From Polyangiaceae bacterium (GTDB lineage: Bacteria; Myxococcota_A; Polyangia; Polyangiales; Polyangiaceae): a stretch of 64,000 nt of DNA. The position numbers and the translations under genes are program-made. The stretch spans positions 89,474 to 153,473 of the forward strand of contig JADLFU010000011.1 of assembly GCA_020849655.1 (NCBI GenBank), read 5' to 3'. This document shows, one piece after another, positions 33,293-42,019 of this stretch; position 1 is the stretch's first letter; each line of letters begins with the position of its first letter. The notes beneath the pieces are model-generated. The model ran no database searches. It was not told the DNA's origin and saw only the letters and a list, made by a program, of their open reading frames with translations.

Positions 33293-34201
33293 CGGCGCGC
33301 AAGGTGGCCGTTCGCGGCGCTCGTCGCAAGCGCGGTCGTCGGCGCGTGCGGCGTGGACGACGGCGGCGCGCTCCAGGTGGAGCCGTCGGCCCCTCCCGCC
33401 GCCTCGAGCGCGGAGCACGCTGGCGCGTCGGCCGCGGGTGGCGCGCCCTCGACAGCCGGCGCGACGAGCGGTGGCGCCGCGGGCGTCTCCGGCGCGACGG
33501 GCGGCGCGGGCGCGTCGGGCGCCGCGGGGGAGGGAGGCTCGTCGACAGGGGGCGCGTCGGGTGCGGCGGGGGAGGGAGGCTCGTCGACAGGGGGCGCGTC
33601 GGGCGCGAGCGGGGGCGCGGGCGTCGCGGGCGCGTGCCCGCCGGACATGGTGCGCGTGGCCGACGGATGTGTGGATCGTTATGAGGCGCCGAACGTACAA
33701 GGCGCGCTCCCGCTCGCGATGCAGACCGCGCCCGAGGGGGAGCAGTGGTGCGCCGCTCGAGGCAAGCGCCTCTGCACCGAGGACGAGTGGAACCGCGCGT
33801 GCGCCGGCGCCTCGAAGCTCCCGTACCCCTACGGCCCCATCTGGGAGGCGCACCGCTGCGACGACGACAAGACCTGGATCTCGCCCGACTGGGGCGCGCT
33901 CGCGACGTACCCGGCGGCGAGCGGCGTCGCCGAGGCCGCGCGGCTCTATCAAGCAGATCCGAGCGGCGCGCGCCCCGGCTGCGCGTCCGAGGACGGCGTG
34001 ATGGACCTGACCGGCAACGTCGCCGAGTGGGTCGTGCGCACGCTGCCGAACGCCAACGACTACGAGCACGTGATGAAGGGCTGCTACTGGTCGAAGTGCT
34101 ACGGAGGGTCGAACCCGAGCTGTGGGTTCGTGAACCCCGCGCACCCGGGGACGTTCCGCAGCTACGAGGCTGGGTTCCGCTGCTGCCTCGGGCCGCTGTA
34201 G
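33257..34201 (+). CDS. lipoprotein with formylglycine-generating-enzyme-like (SUMF1) domain
   Basis: About 314 residues. The hydrophobic signal WPFAALVASAVVGACGV ends in a lipobox. The only upstream starts in frame are GTG 33257 and TTG 33263, both inside the 5' end of the divergent hydratase gene, so the start is uncertain. A Gly/Ala/Ser-rich linker with a 42-base tandem repeat follows. The C-terminal domain (about 130-314) has CPPDMVRVADGCVDRYEAPN, GKRLCTEDEWNRACAG, GVMDLTGNVAEWV and GFRCCLGPL, the hallmarks of the FGE-sulfatase/SUMF1 fold. This fold is often non-catalytic in secreted proteins. Ten cysteines suggest disulfides. It is probably a surface-binding domain, not a true formylglycine enzyme. 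Confidence 0.82.
   Translation: MILLLGLEGGAHRRARWPFAALVASAVVGACGVDDGGALQVEPSAPPAASSAEHAGASAAGGAPSTAGATSGGAAGVSGATGGAGASGAAGEGGSSTGGASGAAGEGGSSTGGASGASGGAGVAGACPPDMVRVADGCVDRYEAPNVQGALPLAMQTAPEGEQWCAARGKRLCTEDEWNRACAGASKLPYPYGPIWEAHRCDDDKTWISPDWGALATYPAASGVAEAARLYQADPSGARPGCASEDGVMDLTGNVAEWVVRTLPNANDYEHVMKGCYWSKCYGGSNPSCGFVNPAHPGTFRSYEAGFRCCLGPL
33512..33604 (+). repeat. 42-bp tandem repeat coding Gly/Ala/Ser linker
   Basis: Units begin at 33512 and 33554, with a third partial copy from 33596. The 42-base spacing keeps the reading frame and encodes GAAGEGGSSTGGAS twice. It lies between the lipobox and the globular domain of the lipoprotein. The few differences between units are silent, so the copies arose recently or are kept alike by slippage. 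Confidence 0.85.
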
Positions 34202-34234
34202 CGCGGCGTCGCGGGGGCCTGGCAGAATGCGCCC

Positions 34235-35929
34235 GTGCCCATGGCCCCGCGCTTCCCCCTTGCACGATCGTCGATCGCGTCCATCTCGCTCGCGTCGCTG
34301 CTCGGCGCGTGGGCGTGCGGGAGCGCCGCCAGCAGCCGGCCGAGCGACGACAGCGCCGCGCAGGCCGGCGCCGGGGGCGGAGGATCCGGAGGCGGGGGCG
34401 GAGCGTTTCAGCCCGGAGGCGGCGCGGGCGGCGCGCCCACAGTCATCCCTGATCCCGAGACGTGCGAGCAGGCCGCGCTCGGGCACACGTACGTCGGGTG
34501 CGACTTCTGGCCGACCGTGCTCGACAACATCGTGCGCCCCGACTTCGACTACGCGGTCGTCGCCGCCAACGCCGGCGCGCAGCCCGCCGACGTGACCGTC
34601 GAGCGCGCGGGCGCCAAGATCGGGACGGTCACCGTCGAGCCTGGCGGGCTCGTGAAGATGTTCCTGCCGTGGGTGCCCGAGCTGAAGTCGGTGACGTCGC
34701 CGCTGAAGGGCTGCCCGACGGACGTGAAGACCGCGACCGTGAACGCGAAGCAGGGCGCCTACCACGTGACGTCGACGCGCCCGATCGCGCTCTACCAGTT
34801 CAACGCGATCGAGTACCAGGGCAAGGGCGGGCCCGGCGGCAAGTCGTGGGCGAGCTGCCAGACCGACACCTGCGGCGGGCAGCTGAAGAACAAGTGCTTC
34901 TCGTACACGAACGACGCCTCGCTGCTGCTCCCGTCGACGGCGCTCACCGGCGCGTACCGGATCGCGGGCCCGACGGCGTGGCAGAGCGTGGACGACACCA
35001 GCCCGACGGGCGGCTTCATCTACCCTCCCTACGTCGCGGTCACCGCCACCGTCGACGGGACGCAGGTGCAGGTCAAGCTCTCGGCGACCGCCGCGATCGC
35101 GAAGGGCTCGGGGCTCCCCTCGATCGGGCCGGGTGGCACGGCGACCTTCACGCTCGGCCGCGGGGACGTCGCGCTGCTCGTCGGCGAGAGCGCCGTCGGC
35201 GTCGATCTCAGCGGCTCGCTCGTCACCGCCAGCGCGCCGGTGCAGGTGTTGAGCGGCATCGCGTGCGCGAACGTGCCAGCCGACCGCGTCGCGTGCGACC
35301 ACCTCGAGGAGAGCGTGCCGCCCGCCGAGACGCTCGGCCGGCGCTACTTCGTCACGGCCCCGAGCGGCCCCGGCGGCGCCTCGATGGGCCACGTGGTGCG
35401 GCTCCACGGGAACGTCGACGGCACGAAGCTGACGTATCCAGGCTTCGACCCTGGCGGGCCCGCGACGATCGACGCGGGAGTGACCGTGGATCTCGGCGTC
35501 GTCCCGGCGGACTTCGAGATCGTCGGCGATCACGAGTTCCTGGTCGCCTCGTACCAGCTCGGCGCGGGGCCCACGACCGGCGATCAGCTCGGGGATCCGT
35601 CGCAGTCTCTCGCCGTCACCGTGGAGCAGTTCCGCACGCGCTACGTGTTCCTCGCGCCCGACGACTACGACGAGAGCTACGCCGACGTGGTGACGCCGAT
35701 GACGGCGACGCTGACCCTCGACGGCGTCGCGATCACCCAGGCGCCGGTCGAGATCAGCTCCGGCTACGGCGCGCTCCGCGTGAAGCTCCCGCCCGGCAAG
35801 GCGGGCGCGCACGTGCTCACCTCGGACGTCCCCGTCGGGCTGCAGGTGATCGGCTACGGCAAGTACACGAGCTACCAGTACCCCGGCGGCCTCAACCTCG
35901 GCGAGATCGCGCCGCCGCCGGTGAAGTAG
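34235..35929 (+). CDS. IgGFc-binding-type surface lipoprotein
   Basis: 564 residues (ATG at 34241 is an alternative to GTG 34235). The lipoprotein signal ends LLGAWACGS, followed by a Gly-rich linker (GAGGGGSGGGGG). The rest is one large beta domain with STRPIALYQFNAIEYQ, TNDASLLLPSTALTGAYRI, PVQVLSGIACANVP, CDHLEESVPPAETLGRRYFV and EFLVASYQL. These are the conserved blocks of the bacterial IgGFc-binding N-terminal domain (as in FCGBP-like proteins). The domain is common on myxobacterial surfaces; the ligand is unknown. It follows the SUMF1-like lipoprotein by 33 bases, so the two may be one transcription unit. The stop is 9 bases from the convergent oxygenase gene. Confidence 0.84.
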   Translation: MPMAPRFPLARSSIASISLASLLGAWACGSAASSRPSDDSAAQAGAGGGGSGGGGGAFQPGGGAGGAPTVIPDPETCEQAALGHTYVGCDFWPTVLDNIVRPDFDYAVVAANAGAQPADVTVERAGAKIGTVTVEPGGLVKMFLPWVPELKSVTSPLKGCPTDVKTATVNAKQGAYHVTSTRPIALYQFNAIEYQGKGGPGGKSWASCQTDTCGGQLKNKCFSYTNDASLLLPSTALTGAYRIAGPTAWQSVDDTSPTGGFIYPPYVAVTATVDGTQVQVKLSATAAIAKGSGLPSIGPGGTATFTLGRGDVALLVGESAVGVDLSGSLVTASAPVQVLSGIACANVPADRVACDHLEESVPPAETLGRRYFVTAPSGPGGASMGHVVRLHGNVDGTKLTYPGFDPGGPATIDAGVTVDLGVVPADFEIVGDHEFLVASYQLGAGPTTGDQLGDPSQSLAVTVEQFRTRYVFLAPDDYDESYADVVTPMTATLTLDGVAITQAPVEISSGYGALRVKLPPGKAGAHVLTSDVPVGLQVIGYGKYTSYQYPGGLNLGEIAPPPVK

Positions 35930-35938
35930 GCGCCAGCG

Positions 35939-36667
35939 TCAGAACCAGCACTCCCACGCGCCGCTCGCCACGCGCGCGAGGTGCGCCGTCGCCGAGACGC
36001 GCGGCCCGCCCGCGAACGCCTGGATCTGGTGCAGCCGGTACGCGTCGAGGAGCGCGGCGTCTCCCGCGCGGTACGTGATCATGCTCGATGGTGACCGGAG
36101 CTCCTCGCGCGTCGCGTGGTCGCGCCCGCGGTAGCCGACGCCCCAGACCCTCGTCCCGCCCCGCCGATCGGCGGGCTGCAGCATCAAGACGAGCGTCGCC
36201 GCCGGCGTCCGTGCGGCGAGCTGCGCCGGCGTCAGGCCCTCGGTGTCGAAGTGCACGACGCCCCCGCGGCGCGACACGGGATCGCCAGGCAAGAACACGT
36301 GCACGCCCGGTCCGCAGAAGCCTGGTCGGCGGTGCACGGGCGCGCCGAGCGCGCGCGCCGCGAGCGAGATCACCTCTTCTTGCAGGCCCGGCGCGCGGCG
36401 CTCCACCTCGGCGTCGGAGTCCGCTGCGAGGCGGAAGTAGTCGCCGTCGAGCCCCTCCTCGAGGTGCGTGTAGAACGCGCGCCCGAGCGACCACTGCTCG
36501 CCGTCGAACGCGGGCGTCCACGCGTCGCGCGCCGCGAGCACCCGCGCCGCGTGCGCCCGGGCGACGTCGGGGAGCATCGCCCGGGCGATCGACACGATCC
36601 CGCTCCTCGCGAAGGCAGCCGGCGCGTCGTCGAGGTGGTCCACCCGCTCGAGAGGGGGCGCTGTCAT
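35939..36667 (-). CDS. 2-oxoglutarate/Fe(II) oxygenase-like protein
   Basis: 242 residues from ATG 36667 (a GTG at 36691 would add 8 residues). The jelly-roll part has VVHFDTEGL, with His-x-Asp as the likely first two iron ligands, and later LLDAYRLHQIQAF and GPRVSATAHLARV. The distal His and the Arg eight or more residues further fit the third ligand and the 2-oxoglutarate-binding Arg. FLPGDPVSRRGG precedes the HxD. No family name is certain; a prolyl-hydroxylase-type or an unrelated cupin enzyme are alternatives. Substrate unknown. It is divergent from the ExbD gene at 36772 and convergent with the IgGFc lipoprotein. Confidence 0.6.
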   Translation of the reverse strand: MTAPPLERVDHLDDAPAAFARSGIVSIARAMLPDVARAHAARVLAARDAWTPAFDGEQWSLGRAFYTHLEEGLDGDYFRLAADSDAEVERRAPGLQEEVISLAARALGAPVHRRPGFCGPGVHVFLPGDPVSRRGGVVHFDTEGLTPAQLAARTPAATLVLMLQPADRRGGTRVWGVGYRGRDHATREELRSPSSMITYRAGDAALLDAYRLHQIQAFAGGPRVSATAHLARVASGAWECWF

Positions 36668-36771
36668 CGTCTGCACGGCCCATCGCAGCACACTTTTCGG
36701 CTGTCATTCGAAGATCCGCGCGCGCGGAACGCGCGGGCATGCGCGATGTCAGCCCGCCCCGGAGGTCCTCG

Positions 36772-37290
36772 ATGTCCCTGTCCAACGTCTCCTCGGAGGG
36801 GCGCGGCCGCGCGGTCGACGCCGAGATCAACATGGTGCCGATGATCGATCTGCTCGTCTGCACGATCACCTTCCTGATCCTGACGGCGGTGTGGTCGTCG
36901 TGGTCGAGGCTCGCCGCGAGCGCCGCCGTTCCAGGTCCCGCCGACTGCGCGGGGTGCGCGCCGCCGCCCCGGCCCTCGGTGCACGTCACGGTCGGCGACG
37001 AGCGCTTCACGGTCGCGTGGAAGCTCGGGGCCGCGGTCGAGCGCACGTACGACGTCCCGCGCGTGCCCGTGGTGCAGGGCGAGGGGAGGCGCGCCCGCGT
37101 CTCGTACCCGGCGCTCGCGCTCGCCCTCGCGCGAGACGCGTCGGCCCCCGAGCACGCCGCGCAGACGCGCGCCGTCGTCCACACCGATCACACGACGAGG
37201 TTCGCCGAGCTCGCCGCGACGATGGACGCCGTCTCCCGCCCGACCCGCGACGGCAGGCCCGCGTACGATCTGTCGCTCGCCGCCGAGTAG
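36772..37290 (+). CDS. ExbD/TolR-family biopolymer transport protein
   Basis: 172 residues. The N-terminal cytoplasmic stretch ends with EINMVPMIDLLVCTITFLILTAVW, the single membrane helix of ExbD/TolR (about 19-42), including the essential Asp of MVPMIDLL. The periplasmic part is longer than usual before the peptidoglycan-binding-like fold and includes a CAGCAPPP motif with two cysteines. The ATG at 36772 has a GGAGG ribosome site 7 bases upstream. ExbD works with ExbB and TonB to pass proton-motive force to outer-membrane receptors, but no exbB/tolQ or tonB gene is visible in this window. It may serve the receptor at 17482 or a gliding/Tol-like machine. Confidence 0.85.
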   Translation: MSLSNVSSEGRGRAVDAEINMVPMIDLLVCTITFLILTAVWSSWSRLAASAAVPGPADCAGCAPPPRPSVHVTVGDERFTVAWKLGAAVERTYDVPRVPVVQGEGRRARVSYPALALALARDASAPEHAAQTRAVVHTDHTTRFAELAATMDAVSRPTRDGRPAYDLSLAAE

Positions 37291-37321
37291 CCCCGGGCGC
37301 CTCGTGCTAGTCGCTCGACGC

Positions 37322-37792
37322 GTGAGCGACTCCACCCCCGAGGCGCGGGCCGCCTTCCTCGAGCGGCTCGATCAGGCGTTCGCGGCGTTCGTGCCGCACA
37401 ACCAGGCGCTCGGGTTCCGGTTCCGCGACTACGCGGAGGGGGTCGCCGAGATCGTGCTGCCGTACGCGCCGCACCTCGTCGGGAACCCGGACACCGGCGT
37501 GCTGCACGGCGGGCCGATCTCCACGCTGCTCGACGCGACGAGCGGCGCGTCCGTGTTCCTCAAGTTCCGGCGACCGATCGGCGTCGCGACGCTCGATCTG
37601 CGGATCGACTACCTGAAGCCGGCGACGCCCGAGCGGGACGTGGTCGCGCGGGCCACCTGCTACAGGCTGACGAAGCACGTCGCCTTCACGCGGGCGGTCG
37701 CGTTCCACGACGATCCCGACGCGCCGATCGCGAGCTCGGCCGGCACCTTCATCCTGACGGGCCGCACGCTCGACGGGCAGGCCGCGCGATGA
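37322..37792 (+). CDS. PaaI-like hot-dog fold thioesterase (1)
   Basis: 156 residues from GTG 37322. The hot-dog fold is shown by PHLVGNPDTGVLHGGPISTLLDATSGASV, where HGG with the following Asp/Ser-rich helix is the PaaI-type catalytic segment, and by ATLDLRIDYLKPATPERDVVARATCYRL, the central strand. It probably hydrolyses an acyl-CoA thioester; the acyl group is unknown. An ATGA overlap couples it to a second hot-dog gene, and these two precede mutS2 without a gap. Two different monomers made in equal amounts suggest a heteromeric thioesterase. Confidence 0.87.
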   Translation: MSDSTPEARAAFLERLDQAFAAFVPHNQALGFRFRDYAEGVAEIVLPYAPHLVGNPDTGVLHGGPISTLLDATSGASVFLKFRRPIGVATLDLRIDYLKPATPERDVVARATCYRLTKHVAFTRAVAFHDDPDAPIASSAGTFILTGRTLDGQAAR

Positions 37793-38235
37793 CCGTGCGA
37801 GCGCTGGTCCGCCTTGCGCGCGAGACGCGCGATCTGTCATCGCTCGTGCGGGCCATCCCGTACCTCGGGTGGATGAACATCGAGGCGCGCATCGAGGACG
37901 ACGCGGTCGTCTGCAGCATGCGCTTCAAGCCCTCGCACATCGGCAACCCCGCGCTGCCGGCGCTGCACGGCGGCACGCTGGCCGCGCTCCTCGAGACGAC
38001 CGCCGCGCTGCAGGTGCTCTGGGAGCTGGGGGAGGCGGCGCTCCCGAAGATCGTCACGCTGACCATCGACTACCCGAGATCGGCGCGGCCCGAGGACGCC
38101 CACTGCCGCGCGCGGATCACGCGGCGCGGTCGCCGGGTCGTCAACGTGCACGCCGAGGTCTACCAGGCCGATCCCGACAAGCCCGTGACCTCGGCGAACC
38201 TGCACTTCTTGATCGAGCAGCCCGAGACGCCGTGA
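37789..38235 (+). CDS. PaaI-like hot-dog fold thioesterase (2)
   Basis: 148 residues, start ATG 37789 overlapping the stop of the first thioesterase. It has the same layout: IGNPALPALHGGTLAALLETTAAL contains the HGG helix, and KIVTLTIDYPRSARPEDAHCRARITR the central strand. The Asp of the first paralogue's catalytic helix is replaced by Glu (LLET), which is a known active variant in the family. It overlaps the mutS2 start by 4 bases (GTGA). The link between thioesterases and mutS2 is positional only. Confidence 0.86.
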   Translation: MTVRALVRLARETRDLSSLVRAIPYLGWMNIEARIEDDAVVCSMRFKPSHIGNPALPALHGGTLAALLETTAALQVLWELGEAALPKIVTLTIDYPRSARPEDAHCRARITRRGRRVVNVHAEVYQADPDKPVTSANLHFLIEQPETP

Positions 38236-40604
38236 GCGGGGGCCTCGCGCGCGCCCGCGTCGATCTCGGGTGGTCGGAGATCGTGGACGCGCTCGCGGAC
38301 CGCGCCGTCGGCGCGCAGGCGCGGCGCGACGCTCGGGCGCTCGGGCCGCTCGACGACGCCGAGTGGTCGCGCGTGAGGGCCGAGGTGCGCGAGGCGATGA
38401 ACGCGCTCGCGGACGGAGACGCGGTGCCGCTCGGGCCGCTCCCCGACGTCGACGCCGCGCTCGAGCGGGTGAGGGTGGGCGCCGCGCTCGCGCCGGCCGA
38501 GCTGCGCGACGTCGCCACGCTGCTCGAGAGCGCGACGCGCCTTCGCAGGTGGCTCGCCTCGGGGCGGGACAGGCGCCCCGCGCTGCACGCCGCGTGCTCG
38601 ACCGACCGCGCGCTCGACGAGCTGGGGCGCGCGATCGCGGGCGCGCTCGACCCGGACGGATCGCTGTCGGACGCGGCGAGCCCGCGCCTCGCCGCGCTGA
38701 GGGGCGAGCGCGCCGCCGCCCGCGGACGGCTGGTAGCGAGGCTCGAGGAGGTGATGCGCGCGTACGCGCACGTGCTGTCCGACTCGTTCTGGACGGAGCG
38801 CGAGGGGCGCTACGTGCTGCCGCTGCGCGCCGACGCGCACGAGCGGTTCCCCGGGATCGTCCACGCGTCGAGCGCGAGCGGCGCGACGCTCTTCGTCGAG
38901 CCCCGCGCGCTCGTGACCGCCGGCAACCGCCTGAAGGTGCTGGACGGCGAGGTGCGTCGCGAGGAGGACGCCGTGCTGTCGGCGCTGACCGGGATGGTGG
39001 CCGAGCAGCTCGCCAGCGTCGGCTTCGCGGTGGCAGCGCTCGCGCGAGCGGATCTGCGCGCGGCGACCGCGCGGCTCGCGCTCGATCTGTCGCTCGAGGC
39101 GTGCGAGGTCTCGGAGGCTCCGGGCGTCGCGCTCCTCGGGCTGCGCCACCCGCTGCTCACGCTGCGCGGCGTCGACGCCGTGCCGAGCGACGTGTCGGTC
39201 GCGTCGGGGCACGCGCTCGTCGTCTCGGGCCCCAACGCGGGCGGCAAGACGGTGGTGCTGAAGGCGGTGGGGCTCGCGGCGCTGATGCACCGCGCGGGCC
39301 TCCCGGTCGCAGCTCGGCGGGGATCGTCGCTCGGGCGCTTCGACGCGGTGCTGACCGACGTGGGCGACGAGCAGAGCCTGCGGCGCGATCTGTCGACGTT
39401 CGGCGCGCACGCGGCGCGGATCGCCGAGATCCTCGCGCAGGCCGGCGGAGGCGCGCTCGCGCTGGTCGACGAGCTCGCCACCGGGACAGACCCTCGCGAG
39501 GGAGAGGCGCTCGCGGCTGCGGTGCTCGACGGCCTGTGTCGTCGCGGCGCGACGACGATCGTGACGACGCACTACGAGGGGCTGAAGGCGCTCGCGACGA
39601 CCGACGCGCGCCTCTGCAACGCGTCGGTGTCGCTCGATCCTGCGACGCTGTCGCCGACGTTTCGCCTGACCTCGGGGGTGCCCGGCGCGTCGTCCGCGCT
39701 CGCGGTCGCCGGGCGCTTCGGCGTGCCGCGCGAGATCCTCGAGCGCGCGAGGGGCCTGCTCACACGTGAGGATCGTGATTTCGAGCTGCTCATCACGAGC
39801 CTCACGGCGGAGCGCCGCGCGCTCGAGCTCGCGCAGGCGGCGGCGGTCGCGGCGGAGCGCGCCGCGAGGTCGCGGGAGGAGGAGCTCGCGGCGGCGCTGG
39901 AGGCGCAGCGGCGCGGCCATGAGCAAGAGGCGCGCGGGGAGAGCGCGAGGCTGGTCGAGGCGGTGCGTCGCGCGCGCGCGAGCCTCCGAGAGATCGAGGC
40001 GCGCCAGCGCCAGCGCCCCATGGACGAGCGTGAGGTGGCCAGGCTCCGACGCGCGGTGGACGACGTCGCGCAACAGGTCGCCCTGGGCGGCGCGCTGTCG
40101 GTGCCTCCCGACGAGCTCCCCCCTGTGACCGCCGCGCCCGAGCGGGGGGCGCGCGTGTTCGTCCCGCAGCTGCGCGGAGACGCCGAGATCCTCGACGTCC
40201 TCGCGGACGGTCGGCTGCGCGTGGCGGCGGGGGCGCTGAAGCTCACCGTCTCCGCCGACGAGGTGCGCGCGCCGCGGGCCGCGTCATCTCCCCTCCGCGC
40301 GCGCCGCGGGCCCGTGCCCCAGCCCGCGGCGGGCCCGCTCGACGCGGCCGTCACGAGGGCGGCCGCCATCTGCGATCTGCGCGGTCTCGGCGCGGCGGAC
40401 GCCACGCGCGCGGCCGAGCGGTTCGTCGTGCGATCGCTCGCGGAGGGCAGGGAGATCGCGCTCTTCTCTCACGGCCAGGGCACCGACGCGCTCCGGGCGG
40501 CGGTGCGCGCGTCGCTGACCACGAGCCGGCACGTGCGCGAGCTCCGCTCCGGCCTGCCGTCGGAGGGCGGCGACGGCGTCACGGTCGTGTGGCTGCGGGG
40601 ATGA
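38232..40604 (+). CDS. mutS2: MutS2 endonuclease/recombination-suppressor ATPase
   Basis: 790 residues from GTG 38232 (GTGA overlap). Core MutS-like helices (about 10-310, with FVEPRALVTAGNRL) lead to the ABC ATPase: Walker A SGPNAGGKTVVLKA (about 330), Walker B ALALVDELATGTDPREG (about 410) and TTHYEGLKALA. A long coiled coil (about 505-610) is followed by a KOW-like beta part. The C-terminal Smr nuclease domain has CDLRGLGAADATRA and SHGQGTDALR. The common Smr LDLHG is CDLRG here, so nuclease strength is uncertain. MutS2 binds branched DNA and, in several bacteria, stalled ribosomes. The length is normal for the family. Confidence 0.93.
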   Translation: MSGGLARARVDLGWSEIVDALADRAVGAQARRDARALGPLDDAEWSRVRAEVREAMNALADGDAVPLGPLPDVDAALERVRVGAALAPAELRDVATLLESATRLRRWLASGRDRRPALHAACSTDRALDELGRAIAGALDPDGSLSDAASPRLAALRGERAAARGRLVARLEEVMRAYAHVLSDSFWTEREGRYVLPLRADAHERFPGIVHASSASGATLFVEPRALVTAGNRLKVLDGEVRREEDAVLSALTGMVAEQLASVGFAVAALARADLRAATARLALDLSLEACEVSEAPGVALLGLRHPLLTLRGVDAVPSDVSVASGHALVVSGPNAGGKTVVLKAVGLAALMHRAGLPVAARRGSSLGRFDAVLTDVGDEQSLRRDLSTFGAHAARIAEILAQAGGGALALVDELATGTDPREGEALAAAVLDGLCRRGATTIVTTHYEGLKALATTDARLCNASVSLDPATLSPTFRLTSGVPGASSALAVAGRFGVPREILERARGLLTREDRDFELLITSLTAERRALELAQAAAVAAERAARSREEELAAALEAQRRGHEQEARGESARLVEAVRRARASLREIEARQRQRPMDEREVARLRRAVDDVAQQVALGGALSVPPDELPPVTAAPERGARVFVPQLRGDAEILDVLADGRLRVAAGALKLTVSADEVRAPRAASSPLRARRGPVPQPAAGPLDAAVTRAAAICDLRGLGAADATRAAERFVVRSLAEGREIALFSHGQGTDALRAAVRASLTTSRHVRELRSGLPSEGGDGVTVVWLRG

Positions 40605-40621
40605 GCCGCGCTCGGCTCGGG

Positions 40622-42019
40622 CTAGCTCAGCGCAGGCGAGCGCCGAGGGCCGAGCTCGTGCCTCGCGCGCTCGACGAGGCGCACCCGCAGGCCCGGCCCG
40701 CGCTGGCGCAGCGTGACCGAGGGCTTCAGCACCAGCGTCTGCCCCGGCAGCAGCTCGACGCGCCAGTCGCGCACGATGAGCGACAGCATCATCGTCGCCT
40801 CCATCATCGCGAAGTGGTTCCCGATGCAGACGCGCGGCCCGCCGCCGAACGGGAAGTAGGCGAACTTCGGGAGCCCCGCCGCGCGTTCGTCGCTCCAGCG
40901 ATCGGGATCGAAGCCCTCGGGGTTGGGGAACCACCGCGGATCGCGGTGCACGACCCACTGGCTGAGCAGGATCTGGGCGCCCCGCGGGACGCGCGTCCCG
41001 CCGATGACCACGTCCTCGTTCGCCTCCCGCCCCGTCGTCCACGCCGGCGGGTACAGGCGCATCGACTCCTTCAGCACGCGCTCGAGGTACGGCAGCGCCT
41101 TCACGTCCGCCGCCACGGGCGCGCGCCCGCCGAGCACCCCCGCGATCTCCGCGTGCAAGCGCCGCTCGACGTCGGGGTGCTTGCTGAGCAAGAAGAGCGT
41201 GTGCGCGAGCAAGAGCGCCGTCGTCTCGTGCCCCGCGAGGAAGAGCGTGACGGCCTCGTCGCGCAGCTGCCGATCGCTCATCGTCGCGCCGTCGTCGTCC
41301 TGCGCGGAGAGGAGCACGCCGAGGAAATCGTCGCGCGCGGGGCCCCGCCGCCGCTCCGCGATGATGCGGAAGATGAGCTCGTCGATCTGGCGGACGGCGC
41401 GCGTCATCCGTCGGTTGCGCGGCGTCGGGAACCACTCGGGCACGCGGGCGATCGCCTCGGGGCTGTTCGCGAAGAACTCGTTGATGATCTCCATCGCGTC
41501 GCGCACCGTCTCCGTGTCACGCCGCGAGACGCCGGCGCCGAAGAGGACGTCGGCGGCGACCTCCATCGTCACGCGCGACATCTCCTGGTGGAGGGTCACG
41601 ACCTCGCCGTCGCGCCACGCGCCGAGGCCCGCGGACGTCACGCGCACCATCGCGTCGGCGTAGCCCTGGATGCGCTTCGGCACGAAGGCGGAGGACATCA
41701 GCTTTCGCTGGCGCTTCCAGAGGTCGCCGTCGCTCGTCAAGAGGCCGAGCCCGAGCGCGCGCTGCAGCACGATCGTGTACGCGTCGCGGCCCATCACGCG
41801 CGCGTGCTTCACCATCACGTCCTCGATGTCGGTCGGGTGCACGACGAGGAACCAGGGCTTGCCGAACATGCGGAGCTCGACGACGTCGCCGTAGCGGTCG
41901 GCGAGCTCGCGCAGCCACGCGAGCTGGTCGGTCGCGAACCGCACGAGGTTTCGCGCGCCCAGGCGGTCGCGCGGACCGGGGGCGTGGGGCCTGGGTGGAT
42001 CGTGCTGGATCTGGGTCAT
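40622..42019 (-). CDS. cytochrome P450
   Basis: 465 residues. Motifs in order: C-helix WKRQRKLMSSAF (about 101), I-helix oxygen-binding FLAGHETTALLL (about 255), ExxR in LKESMRLYPP (about 320), PERF-like FDPDRWSDE (about 375), and the heme-thiolate loop FPFGGGPRVCIGNHFAMMEA (about 400). These make it an intact P450 of the bacterial fatty-acid-hydroxylase-like type (CYP102/CYP4-like look). The ATG at 42019 has a GGGAG site and overlaps the TetR stop (ATGA), so the P450 is controlled by the adjacent TetR repressor. The redox partner is not in the window. Substrate unknown; a xenobiotic, fatty acid or secondary metabolite is possible. Confidence 0.95.
   Translation of the reverse strand: MTQIQHDPPRPHAPGPRDRLGARNLVRFATDQLAWLRELADRYGDVVELRMFGKPWFLVVHPTDIEDVMVKHARVMGRDAYTIVLQRALGLGLLTSDGDLWKRQRKLMSSAFVPKRIQGYADAMVRVTSAGLGAWRDGEVVTLHQEMSRVTMEVAADVLFGAGVSRRDTETVRDAMEIINEFFANSPEAIARVPEWFPTPRNRRMTRAVRQIDELIFRIIAERRRGPARDDFLGVLLSAQDDDGATMSDRQLRDEAVTLFLAGHETTALLLAHTLFLLSKHPDVERRLHAEIAGVLGGRAPVAADVKALPYLERVLKESMRLYPPAWTTGREANEDVVIGGTRVPRGAQILLSQWVVHRDPRWFPNPEGFDPDRWSDERAAGLPKFAYFPFGGGPRVCIGNHFAMMEATMMLSLIVRDWRVELLPGQTLVLKPSVTLRQRGPGLRVRLVERARHELGPRRSPALS

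Noticed and set aside
33257..34201. Active formylglycine-generating enzyme
   Set aside because: The fold is supported, but the copper-binding cysteine pair of true FGE could not be placed with confidence and no sulfatase gene is nearby.
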